From: Sva-25 sp037385685
Lineage (GTDB): Bacteria; Pseudomonadota; Gammaproteobacteria; Chromatiales; Chromatiaceae
Length of the DNA stretch: 64,000 bases
Direction of reading: 5' to 3'
Assembly: GCA_037385685.1 (NCBI GenBank)
Contig: JARRMW010000004.1
Coordinates: 62,001 to 126,000 of the forward strand
Both the position numbers and the translations under genes were made by a program. The notes under the pieces are model-generated. The model was not told where the DNA came from, did no database searches, and saw nothing but the letters and a program-made list of their open reading frames with translations. This document shows, piece by piece, positions 1 to 7,055 of the stretch. Each line of letters starts with the position of its first letter. The first letter of the stretch is position 1.

Positions 1-2
1 TT

Positions 3-134
3 GATCTTCCCTATGTCCCGCTGTGGTACGAGGACCAGCTGGCGGCCTACCGGCCGGATACCATCGATGGCTATGTTCCCAGGCGTGATGGAAGCTATGA
101 TGCTCTGATCGGGCTACAGCAACACAGAGAATGA
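3..134 (+). CDS. ABC transporter substrate-binding protein, C-terminal end (partial)
   Basis: Only the last 43 codons are in the window, ending in DLPYVPLWYE... and a TGA at 132-134. The LPLW/VPLWYE-type ending is typical of periplasmic family-5 (oligopeptide/dipeptide) binding proteins. The stop overlaps the ATG of the next gene as ATGA, and two DppB/DppC-type permeases follow, which fits. The substrate cannot be read from this fragment. The ATPase subunits are not downstream, so they must lie upstream of the window or elsewhere. Confidence 0.7.
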   Translation, partial: DLPYVPLWYEDQLAAYRPDTIDGYVPRRDGSYDALIGLQQHRE

Positions 135-619
135 CGAAAGAAACGCATATCAGGGTCAGCCTCACAAGCCAGGAACTGGTGTTACAGGATGCGAGCGGTC
201 AACGCCTTGTCTATCCTGTCTCGACGGCGCTCAGGGGTGCTGGGGAGCTGATCAACAGTGAATGCACTCCCAGGGGATGGCACCGTGTGCGTTGCATCAT
301 CGGGCAAGGTTGCCCGGTGAATGCAGTCTTCACCGGTCGCCGCTTTACGGGGGAAATCTATTCCGACGAACTTGCGCGTCTCCAGCCAGGCAGGGACTGG
401 ATTCTCAGCAGGATACTCTGGCTCTCCGGGAGTGAATCCGGCTTCAACAGGGGAGGGGATTGTGACACCTTGCGGCGGTACATCTACATTCATGGCACGC
501 CTGACTCGGAGCCGGTCGGGGTTCCCCGTTCACATGGCTGCATTCGCATGCGGAATCAGGATGTGATCGATCTTGCCTGCCGGGTTACGTCCGGTACCAC
601 GGTCCTGATCGAAGAGTAA
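131..619 (+). CDS. YkuD-family L,D-transpeptidase/L,D-carboxypeptidase without signal peptide
   Basis: The 162-residue protein is a single YkuD domain. The catalytic signature is visible near the C-terminus: a histidine in YIHGTP (about residue 119) and SHGCIRM (about residues 134-140) with the nucleophilic cysteine. Family members form or cleave bonds at meso-DAP/D-Ala in peptidoglycan peptides. The N-terminus (MTKETHIRVSLTSQE) has no signal peptide or membrane segment, so the protein should be cytoplasmic, unlike classical periplasmic L,D-transpeptidases. It overlaps the binding-protein gene by ATGA and lies 1 bp before the permease gene. I infer trimming of imported murein peptides, as known for cytoplasmic YkuD carboxypeptidases of the Acinetobacter ElsL/LdtK type. 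Family assignment is firm; role is inference. Confidence 0.88.
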   Translation: MTKETHIRVSLTSQELVLQDASGQRLVYPVSTALRGAGELINSECTPRGWHRVRCIIGQGCPVNAVFTGRRFTGEIYSDELARLQPGRDWILSRILWLSGSESGFNRGGDCDTLRRYIYIHGTPDSEPVGVPRSHGCIRMRNQDVIDLACRVTSGTTVLIEE

Positions 620-620
620 G

Positions 621-1529
621 ATGCTCACTCGCGTCATGACATCTCTCATCACCTTGATCGGGGTCGTCTCGCTCGTTTTTTTCCTGATTCACCTGATACC
701 GGGAGACCCTGTCGAATACATTCTCGGTGATTCGGCACGCCCTGCGGACAGGGAGGCATTACGATCCGAACTCGGGCTCGACAGGCCGGTGATTATCCAG
801 TATGCCGATTATCTCTCCGGACTGGTTCGACTCGATCTCGGCCATTCGCTGCATAGCAGGCAGCCTGTGAGCGAATTGTTGCTTGAAAGATTGCCAGCCA
901 CGCTTAAGCTGTCACTGGCAGCTTTTCTCCTGGCAATCCTGATCGCTTTTCCGCTGGGAGTGCTTGCCGCGACCCGCAGCGGTACTTCGTGGGATTCGGG
1001 CGCGATGGTACTCTCACTGCTTGGCGTCTCCATACCGAACTTCTGGCTTGGTCCGATGCTCATCCTGCTGTTTTCACTCTGGCTGGGCCTGACACCGGTG
1101 AGTGGAATGGAACAGCCGGGATCGCTCATTTTGCCGGCTGTGACGCTTGGCGTTTCGCTTGCGGCGATCCTCGCACGCATGGTCCGCAGTTCGCTTCTCG
1201 AGGTACTTAACGAGGACTACATAAGGACAGCGCGAGCCAAGGGTGTGAGCGAGCAGGTTATCGTCTGGAAACATGCCCTGAGCAACGCACTGCTACCGGT
1301 CATCACACTGCTCGGTCTCCAGTTCGGCGCATTGCTCGCAGGGTCTGTGATCACGGAGAAGGTCTTCTCCTGGCCTGGTGTCGGGCTCCTGTTGATCGAT
1401 GCCATCCAGCAACGCGATTACCCGGTGGTGCAGGGGGCTGTCTTGCTCATCGCTGTCAGTTATCTGGTCGTCAATCGTCTCACTGATCTGCTCTACAGGG
1501 CTGTCGACCCCAGGATTAAAGTGGCATGA
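621..1529 (+). CDS. Peptide ABC transporter permease, DppB/OppB type
   Basis: The 302-residue inner-membrane protein has the BPD_transp_1 fold with about six membrane segments. The N-terminal segment leads into FFLIHLIPGDP (residues about 19-30), the typical DppB/GsiC N-terminal motif. The cytoplasmic EAA-type loop that contacts the ATPase is visible around residues 195-225 (DYIRTARAKGVSE, then HALSNALLPV). It would form one half of the translocation channel for peptides or nickel-type substrates. It starts 1 bp after the YkuD gene and its stop overlaps the next permease start as ATGA, so it is part of one operon. Confidence 0.92.
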   Translation: MLTRVMTSLITLIGVVSLVFFLIHLIPGDPVEYILGDSARPADREALRSELGLDRPVIIQYADYLSGLVRLDLGHSLHSRQPVSELLLERLPATLKLSLAAFLLAILIAFPLGVLAATRSGTSWDSGAMVLSLLGVSIPNFWLGPMLILLFSLWLGLTPVSGMEQPGSLILPAVTLGVSLAAILARMVRSSLLEVLNEDYIRTARAKGVSEQVIVWKHALSNALLPVITLLGLQFGALLAGSVITEKVFSWPGVGLLLIDAIQQRDYPVVQGAVLLIAVSYLVVNRLTDLLYRAVDPRIKVA

Positions 1530-2323
1530 GTCGCTGGTTTGCCACAGTGATCCTCCTCTGCTGGGTCTCTGTTGTACTACTGCAGCCGTTGCTTCAGACA
1601 ACGCCGAACCAGATCCAGCTTGATGCCATCCTCGCCCCGCCTTCGATGGAATACTGGCTCGGTAATGATGCGCTCGGACGCTCAGTCGGAGAGCGTCTGC
1701 TGGCCGGTGCCGAGATCGCCTTGCTGGTTTCCGTAGCAACCGTGATGATCTCCGCCCTGGCCGGCACGCTTATAGGCGCGCTAAGTGGCTATGCAGGGGG
1801 CATGACGGATGTTGTCATATCAAGGATCATTGACATCATGCTGGCATTCCCGGGGATTCTCCTCGCGATCGCACTTGCAGCGGTCCTCGGGCCCGGCATC
1901 GACAATCTCGTGATTGCGATTTCCGTCGTGGGCTGGGTAGGCTATGCCCGGCTTGCACGCGCCCAGGCATTGTCACTGAAACAGCGTGAACATGTGTCGG
2001 CCGCCATCGCGCTTGGCAGCCGGCAGGGACGTATTCTCAGGCGACACATCATTCCATTGATGCTCGCACCATTGCTGGTCGAGGCGAGTTTCGGGATTGC
2101 TGCCGTGATCGTCGCCGAGGCGGGACTCTCGTTTCTCGGGCTCGGCGTTCAGCCACCACAGGCCTCCTGGGGCAGCATGATCCGCGAAGGGGCGGACTTC
2201 CTGCTGGTCGCACCACACCTTGCCATCTTTCCAGGGATCGCTATCTTTCTGGTCGTGCTCTCCGCGAATCTTTTCGGTGACTGGTTGCGAAGCCGTCTCG
2301 ATGTACGCGATGAGGTTGCCTGA
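1526..2323 (+). CDS. Peptide ABC transporter permease, DppC/OppC type
   Basis: The 265-residue membrane protein is the second permease of the transporter. An N-terminal membrane anchor is followed by the DppC-type periplasmic segment with YWLGNDALGRSV (about residues 48-59), matching the family's GTDxxGRD motif in degenerate form. The core holds five further segments, with the EAA loop near residues 150-180 (LSLKQREHVSAAIALG). It pairs with the DppB-type permease through a 4-bp overlap. No ATP-binding cassette gene follows it; the next gene is an unrelated exporter starting 2 bp later. Confidence 0.92.
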   Translation: MSRWFATVILLCWVSVVLLQPLLQTTPNQIQLDAILAPPSMEYWLGNDALGRSVGERLLAGAEIALLVSVATVMISALAGTLIGALSGYAGGMTDVVISRIIDIMLAFPGILLAIALAAVLGPGIDNLVIAISVVGWVGYARLARAQALSLKQREHVSAAIALGSRQGRILRRHIIPLMLAPLLVEASFGIAAVIVAEAGLSFLGLGVQPPQASWGSMIREGADFLLVAPHLAIFPGIAIFLVVLSANLFGDWLRSRLDVRDEVA

Positions 2324-2325
2324 GC

Positions 2326-3234
2326 GTGAAAGACCGATTGCTCGATCGCGTCTCACCCTACCTGCTACTGGTGATGACAACCCTTTTCTGGGGAGGTAAT
2401 TTCAACGTGGGACGTGCTGTAATCGGCGAAGTGCCTCCACTCGGTCTTTCATTCTGGCGCTGGATGGTCGCATGGATGATCATCTTCCCGATCGCGTATC
2501 GTCCGATGTGGAAAAGGCGTCACCTGCTGATTGAAAACTGGTTCCTGCTCTTGTTGCTCGCGGTCACCGGCGTAACCCTCTTTAACAGTCTTGTCTATCT
2601 CGGCTTGCAGACAACGACAGCGATCAATGCCTCGCTCATGCAGTCCATCAATCCGGTTCTGATCATCCTGCTGTCGATTCTCCTGCTGGGGCATCGGCCA
2701 CAGGTCATGCAATTGCTCGGTGTTCTGGTTTCATTGGCTGGAGCAATTGTGATTCTCACACGCGGAGATCCCGCTATTCTGAAGGGCCTGGAATTTGCAT
2801 CCGGTGATCTGCTGGTATTGCTCGCCGTCTTCCTCTGGGGTCTCTACACTGTGCTGCTGAAAAAGTTGCCAGAGGAACTCCGTGGAATACCTGTACTTGG
2901 GTATACAGTCACAGTCGGGACAATCCTGATTCTGCCGTTCTATCTCCATGAAACCATGAATGGCAGGCCGGTACCCCTGACGCCAACGAGCATTGCAAGC
3001 ATTCTCTATGTTGCGATTTTTCCGTCTGTCCTGGCCTATATCTTCTGGAATCATGCCACGGCCCGTCTCGGTCCGGAGAGAACGGGGCAGTTCAGTCACC
3101 TGATTCCTGTTTTCGGTATCCTGATTGCCACTCTGGTACTGGGTGAATCCCTCCAGTCCTATCATTTTGCAGGCATTCTGCTTGTCAGTGCTGGCCTGTT
3201 GCTGGCCAATTTTCACAGGCCCAAAGCAGGCTGA
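2326..3234 (+). CDS. EamA/DMT-superfamily transporter
   Basis: This 302-residue protein starts at a GTG 2 bp after the permease stop and should be co-transcribed. It shows the two tandem EamA repeats of the drug/metabolite transporter superfamily, about five membrane segments each (residues about 12-143 and 163-296). The first repeat has the usual TLFWGGNFNVGR start and the second ends in VLGESL followed by a final helix. Family members export amino acids, nucleosides or other metabolites; substrate cannot be told from sequence. Its place behind a peptide importer could mean overflow export of amino acids, which is inference. Confidence 0.88.
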   Translation: MKDRLLDRVSPYLLLVMTTLFWGGNFNVGRAVIGEVPPLGLSFWRWMVAWMIIFPIAYRPMWKRRHLLIENWFLLLLLAVTGVTLFNSLVYLGLQTTTAINASLMQSINPVLIILLSILLLGHRPQVMQLLGVLVSLAGAIVILTRGDPAILKGLEFASGDLLVLLAVFLWGLYTVLLKKLPEELRGIPVLGYTVTVGTILILPFYLHETMNGRPVPLTPTSIASILYVAIFPSVLAYIFWNHATARLGPERTGQFSHLIPVFGILIATLVLGESLQSYHFAGILLVSAGLLLANFHRPKAG

Positions 3235-3558
3235 GCTTATTCGCTGAAAAAGTCGTTGTATTGGGTTCCTGAATACAGACTATGTTTGCGGTGAGGGGGC
3301 TGTCCGATCGTGCTGTTTTTGTGGCAAAAAGCTAAGTGATTGAATTATTGACGGTTGTTCACAACATGCTGTTCTGGTTGGAAGTGCGATTAGCCGTTGG
3401 CTTCAAAATTCCGGTCAAATAAAGTGGCATTTATTAGAGAAACAGAGTATTCTAATCGGATCATTACGGGGTGATTTGCCCTGTGGTCCACTTTCAGATT
3501 CACGGTCATGCAATGCATGGCCTTAATTTATGTGGTGAATTAACTCGGAGACCGGATT
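3235..3558. other. 324-bp intergenic region upstream of the small acidic protein
   Basis: No reading frame or RNA gene is supported here. A 13-bp inverted repeat (CATGCA-A-TGCATG, 3507-3519) lies 40 bp before the next start and a TTGT-TC-ACAA repeat lies near 3355; either could be an operator. I could not find a convincing -35/-10 pair. A Shine-Dalgarno-like CGGAG sits 8 bp before the ATG at 3559. Confidence 0.4.
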
Positions 3559-3753
3559 ATGAACCAGACTTATTACGACGCTGTTACCAAAATGGAAGAA
3601 ATGGGTGTAAATGAAGAGTACATCCAGGGCTGGCAGGCAGGCTTCCTCCAGAACCCCAAGCGAGAAGAACAGCGTGTAACTGAAGCTTATGAAGCTGGTT
3701 ATGAAGATGGTGAAGAAAAAAACACAGACAATTTCGGTAACTGGGTCAGCTAA
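3559..3753 (+). CDS. Small acidic protein, unknown function
   Basis: The 64-residue protein is soluble and strongly acidic, with many Glu/Asp and Tyr residues and no signal peptide or membrane segment. It contains two similar short stretches, EEYIQGWQAGFLQ and EAYEAGYEDGEEK (Y-x-x-G-[WY]-x-[AD]-G), suggesting a short internal repeat. A CGGAG ribosome-binding site lies 8 bp before the ATG, and it is followed by a terminator and the thioredoxin gene. I do not recognise the family. The long upstream region, ribosome-binding site and biased composition argue that it is real. Its shared location with thioredoxin hints at a stress or redox link only. Confidence 0.7.
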   Translation: MNQTYYDAVTKMEEMGVNEEYIQGWQAGFLQNPKREEQRVTEAYEAGYEDGEEKNTDNFGNWVS

Positions 3754-3787
3754 CCGCTGAATATTCGGAATCCACGTGTTTTCAACA

Positions 3788-3817
3788 AGCCTCGGTCCAT
3801 CCGGGGCTTTGTTTTTT
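3788..3817 (+). terminator. Intrinsic terminator/attenuator before the thioredoxin gene
   Basis: AGCCTCGG (3788-3795) and CCGGGGCT (3801-3808) form an 8-bp stem with one G-U pair and a 5-nt loop, followed by TTGTTTTTT. It lies only 14 bp before the thioredoxin start, so it may act as an attenuator for that gene. Confidence 0.65.
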
Positions 3818-3831
3818 GACGGAGAACAGCC

Positions 3832-4200
3832 ATGGCAGTAGTCGAACTGACCAAAGAAAACTTCGAGCAGACAATCAACGGCAATGATTTCGTGATTGTC
3901 GATTTCTGGGCACCCTGGTGCGGTCCGTGCAAATCGTTTGCGCCGACTTACGAAAAGGTCTCGGAGCAATACCCTGATATCATTTTCGCCAAGGTCAACA
4001 CAGAAGATGAGCAGGAAATTGCTGCGCATTTCCAGATCCGCTCTATTCCCACCCTGATGATGTTCCGTGAGCAGATCATTATCTTCAGCCAGCCAGGCGC
4101 GCTTCCCGAGTCCGCCTTTGCCGATGTTGTACAGCGTGCATCCGAACTCAACATGGCGGATATTCGCAAGCAGATCGAGGAAGAGCAAAAGAACGCCTGA
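3832..4200 (+). CDS. Thioredoxin-family protein (CGPC)
   Basis: This 122-residue cytoplasmic thioredoxin has the fold's landmarks: VDFWAPWCGPCK with the redox-active CGPC pair (about residues 33-36) and the cis-proline loop SIPTLMMF (about residues 75-82). It is slightly longer than TrxA (about 108 residues) because of a charged C-terminal tail ending in IEEEQKNA. It would reduce protein disulfides using thioredoxin reductase. The start has a GGAG ribosome-binding site 8 bp upstream. A terminator hairpin lies directly before that site, so its transcription may be attenuated or arise from read-through. It may be a thioredoxin paralogue rather than the main TrxA. Confidence 0.9.
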   Translation: MAVVELTKENFEQTINGNDFVIVDFWAPWCGPCKSFAPTYEKVSEQYPDIIFAKVNTEDEQEIAAHFQIRSIPTLMMFREQIIIFSQPGALPESAFADVVQRASELNMADIRKQIEEEQKNA

Positions 4201-4243
4201 TTGCGCTTGCGGGCAAGATGGCCGGAAGAGGTTTGGTCCAGGT

Positions 4244-5569
4244 TCAGTTGGCGGCAGCGATTCTGGTCTTCCAGTAGGCGGCCTGGTGCCTCACGGCTGC
4301 GATATCAAGGCTGGTATACATACCATCTCTGAGAAGTTGCCTGCCGTTGACCCAGACATCCGACACCTGGTCCCGACTGGCAGAGTAAACGAGCAGGGAG
4401 ACCGGGTCGTACACCGGTGTGGTGGCAGGATGATCAAGGTCAACGGCGACCAGGTCAGCCGCCTTGCCTATCTCGATTGATCCTGTTCTTTCCTCGATGC
4501 CCAGTGCGATGGCACCATTGAGAGTTGCAGCCCTGAGTGAGTCCAGCGCCGGCATTCCGGGGGCACTCTTTGCGACAGCCTTGGCGACCAATGAGGCCGT
4601 GCGCATCTCACCAAACATATCGAGATCATTGTTGCTCGCCGCGCCATCGGTGCCGAGAGCAATATTGATACCGGCTTCGCGCAGCTTTTCGACGGGTGTA
4701 AAACCGCTGGCCAGTTTCAGATTCGATTCCACGCAGTGAATCACGTGCAGGCCTGATTCCGCGCAGAGAAGAATCTCCTCATCCGTGAGCTGTGTCATGT
4801 GGACTGCCATAAGCTGGGGACCCACCATGCCAAGCTTGCTCAAGCGTTCCAGTGGACGCATTCCATACTGCTCGAGGCTCCCGACAATCTCGTCATGGGA
4901 TTCGTGTACGTGCATGTGTACCTGGATGTCGAGTTCGTCGGCGAGCATGCGGATTCGCTCCAGCGGTGCATCTGAAGTCGTGTAGGGTGCATGCGGTGCA
5001 AAAGCCGTGCTGATGAGTGCGTCGTTGCGGTACTTGTCATGCAACGCCAGTCCCTTGTTGATGTAATCGTCCGGCCCTTCTCCCCACGCGGACGGAAAAT
5101 CGAAAACGATAATACCAACCGTCGCCCGGATGCCTTCCTGTCGCGCCACAGCGGCGGTGATGTCGGGAAAGAAGTACATGTCATTGAAACAGGTGGTGCC
5201 GCCGCGGATCATCTCGGCAATGGCGAGTCGTGCACCATCTGTGACGAATTGCTCGCCGATCCAGCGTTGCTCGGCTGGCCAGATATGCTCATTGAGCCAG
5301 GTCATGAGGGGCAAATCATCGGCCAGTCCGCGAAACAGTGACATGGCTGCATGGGTATGCGTGTTGATTAGTCCGGGAATCAGCACATGGTTGTCCAGAG
5401 ACGTGTGTTTCACTGCCTCGTAGACTTCACGCGCCTTCGCTGTCGGCAGGATATCGATGATGTCTCCATCCCTGATCGCAACGCTGTGATGGTCAAGAAA
5501 GCGTTCGTCCCCGCTGACGGGAATGATCCAGCGGGCATGAATAAGGGAATCGGCGGATCTTTTTTCCAT
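4244..5569 (-). CDS. mtaD: 5-methylthioadenosine/S-adenosylhomocysteine deaminase (TRZ/ATZ family)
   Basis: The 441-residue amidohydrolase carries the zinc site of the family: HTHAAM near residue 70, HVHE near residue 222, and GTDGAASNND near residue 308. The closest functional group is MTA/SAH deaminase, which converts methylthioadenosine to methylthioinosine. It is divergent from mtnA with only about 52 bp between starts. In Pseudomonas aeruginosa the MTA deaminase gene also neighbours mtnA, and the route runs MTA to MTI to methylthioribose-1-phosphate. The exact substrate range (MTA, SAH, other adenosines) cannot be fixed from sequence, but the neighbour makes MTA salvage likely. Confidence 0.88.
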   Translation of the reverse strand: MEKRSADSLIHARWIIPVSGDERFLDHHSVAIRDGDIIDILPTAKAREVYEAVKHTSLDNHVLIPGLINTHTHAAMSLFRGLADDLPLMTWLNEHIWPAEQRWIGEQFVTDGARLAIAEMIRGGTTCFNDMYFFPDITAAVARQEGIRATVGIIVFDFPSAWGEGPDDYINKGLALHDKYRNDALISTAFAPHAPYTTSDAPLERIRMLADELDIQVHMHVHESHDEIVGSLEQYGMRPLERLSKLGMVGPQLMAVHMTQLTDEEILLCAESGLHVIHCVESNLKLASGFTPVEKLREAGINIALGTDGAASNNDLDMFGEMRTASLVAKAVAKSAPGMPALDSLRAATLNGAIALGIEERTGSIEIGKAADLVAVDLDHPATTPVYDPVSLLVYSASRDQVSDVWVNGRQLLRDGMYTSLDIAAVRHQAAYWKTRIAAAN

Positions 5570-5621
5570 TGGTTCCTGCAGATTTGGCAGAATACGCGCA
5601 AACCCCGACAGGATATCAAAT

Positions 5622-6668
5622 ATGCGTACCCTGATGCTCGATGAAGCTGCCGATCCGGAACGTGCGATCCTCTGGAACGATGATCGATTGCTGTTGCTGG
5701 ATCAGCGCGTATTGCCGGCCGAAGAGCGGTTCGTGGAAACGCGCGATGCCCGTGAAACTGCCGAGGCAATCCGCGCGATGGTCGTTCGTGGTGCGCCGGC
5801 GATTGGTATCACGGCTGCATATGGCATCGTGCTTTCTGCGATGCAGCATGGCAAGAACTGGAAGCAGGAGCTCGCGGCAGATATCGAAACACTCGCAGCG
5901 TCCCGCCCGACAGCAGTGAATCTTTTCTGGGCATTACGCCGTATGCAGGCTGTTGCAGAGACGATCACAGAGGAAGAGCCTGTCAGGAGACTGCTCGAGG
6001 AAGCTCGTGCCATTCATACCGAGGACCTTCTCGCCAATCGCATGATGGGCGATCTCGGTGCGCAGCTCATCGAAGAAACGACATCCGTGATTACCCACTG
6101 TAATGCGGGAGCGCTGGCAACCGGGGGATACGGTACCGCGCTCGGTGTCATCCGCTCCGCGCACAGAGACGGCAAGATCAGGCAGGTCTATGCCGACGAG
6201 ACCCGTCCCTGGCTTCAGGGAACGCGGCTGACCGCCTGGGAATTGCACAAGGAGGGGATCCCCGTTTCCGTGATCGCCGATGTCGCAGCTGCCGCACGCA
6301 TGGCAGCTGGTGGAATCGGCTGGGTGATTGTTGGCTCTGACCGGATTGCAGCAAATGGTGATGTCGCCAACAAGATCGGAACCCTGCAGCTCGTGATCGC
6401 TGCGAGGCATTTTGGTGTCAAAGTCATGGTGGCGGCCCCGATATCCACGATTGATTTCAACGTTCCCTCGGGGGAGGCCATTCCGCTCGAGCAACGCGAC
6501 TCAGAGGAGGTCATGCACTGCGCGGGAAAACGTATCGGCGCCCCGGGCGTGAGCGCCTGGAATCCGGTATTTGACGTCACACCCGCCGCACTGATCGATG
6601 TCATCGTGACGGAAAAGGGCATTGTTCGGCACCCGGACGAGGAGAAGATGCGGCTGCTTTTCTCCTGA
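5622..6668 (+). CDS. mtnA: S-methyl-5-thioribose-1-phosphate isomerase
   Basis: This 348-residue cytoplasmic enzyme isomerises methylthioribose-1-phosphate to methylthioribulose-1-phosphate in methionine salvage. The eIF2B-alpha-like fold is evident from RAMVVRGAPAIG near residue 55, the catalytic cysteine in THCNAGALATGGYGTALG (about residues 158-175), and the catalytic aspartate in VGSDRIAANGDVANKIGT (about residues 238-255). Length matches the family. It lies back to back with mtaD, sharing a very short control region. No methylthioinosine phosphorylase or downstream mtnBCD genes are in the window. Confidence 0.96.
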   Translation: MRTLMLDEAADPERAILWNDDRLLLLDQRVLPAEERFVETRDARETAEAIRAMVVRGAPAIGITAAYGIVLSAMQHGKNWKQELAADIETLAASRPTAVNLFWALRRMQAVAETITEEEPVRRLLEEARAIHTEDLLANRMMGDLGAQLIEETTSVITHCNAGALATGGYGTALGVIRSAHRDGKIRQVYADETRPWLQGTRLTAWELHKEGIPVSVIADVAAAARMAAGGIGWVIVGSDRIAANGDVANKIGTLQLVIAARHFGVKVMVAAPISTIDFNVPSGEAIPLEQRDSEEVMHCAGKRIGAPGVSAWNPVFDVTPAALIDVIVTEKGIVRHPDEEKMRLLFS

Positions 6669-6671
6669 GTC

Positions 6672-7049
6672 TCAGCCAAGCAGATCACGCATTTGCTGCA
6701 CCTGTACGGGCTGTTGCAGCACTGCATGGACGGGAAAGAGCTCCCGGAGCTTGTCGACATATTGCATCTCGTTCCTGGCCGCGAACAGGATGACCAGGGC
6801 CTCTGGAGCATATTTCGGCAGTGAGGCGAGCAACACATCGAGGTTGCTGAGATTCACCCCTGCATAGTTGTTGCCGTATCCATAGAAGAATTCGGCAACA
6901 ATGAAGTCGGGTGCTCGCTTGCGGAGCTGGCTGATCGCCTTGCGCATGCTGTCTGCGCGTAGTTGCTCGAACCCCAGCTCCGAATAGAGCGGGCCAAAGT
7001 TCGGATGTGTTGGCGACTCGATGACAGAGAGCAGTGTTCTCTCACGCAT
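6672..7049 (-). CDS. Pseudo-receiver-like protein, third gene of the stator module
   Basis: The 125-residue soluble protein looks like a degenerate response-regulator receiver. Alternating strands and helices are visible: LLSVIES, then helix RKAISQLRKRAPDFIVAEF, LDVLLASLPKYAPEALVILFAA, and a C-terminal FPVHAVLQQPVQVQQMRDLL. The position of the phosphorylated aspartate reads VAEF and the usual K-P near the end reads Q-Q-P, so phosphorylation is unlikely. It starts 6 bp after the stop of the coiled-coil MotB-like gene and is last in that three-gene operon. Receiver homology is my reading of the pattern and needs structural comparison. Its 3' end nearly touches mtnA, which is convergent. Confidence 0.6.
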   Translation of the reverse strand: MRERTLLSVIESPTHPNFGPLYSELGFEQLRADSMRKAISQLRKRAPDFIVAEFFYGYGNNYAGVNLSNLDVLLASLPKYAPEALVILFAARNEMQYVDKLRELFPVHAVLQQPVQVQQMRDLLG

Positions 7050-7055
7050 GGCCTG

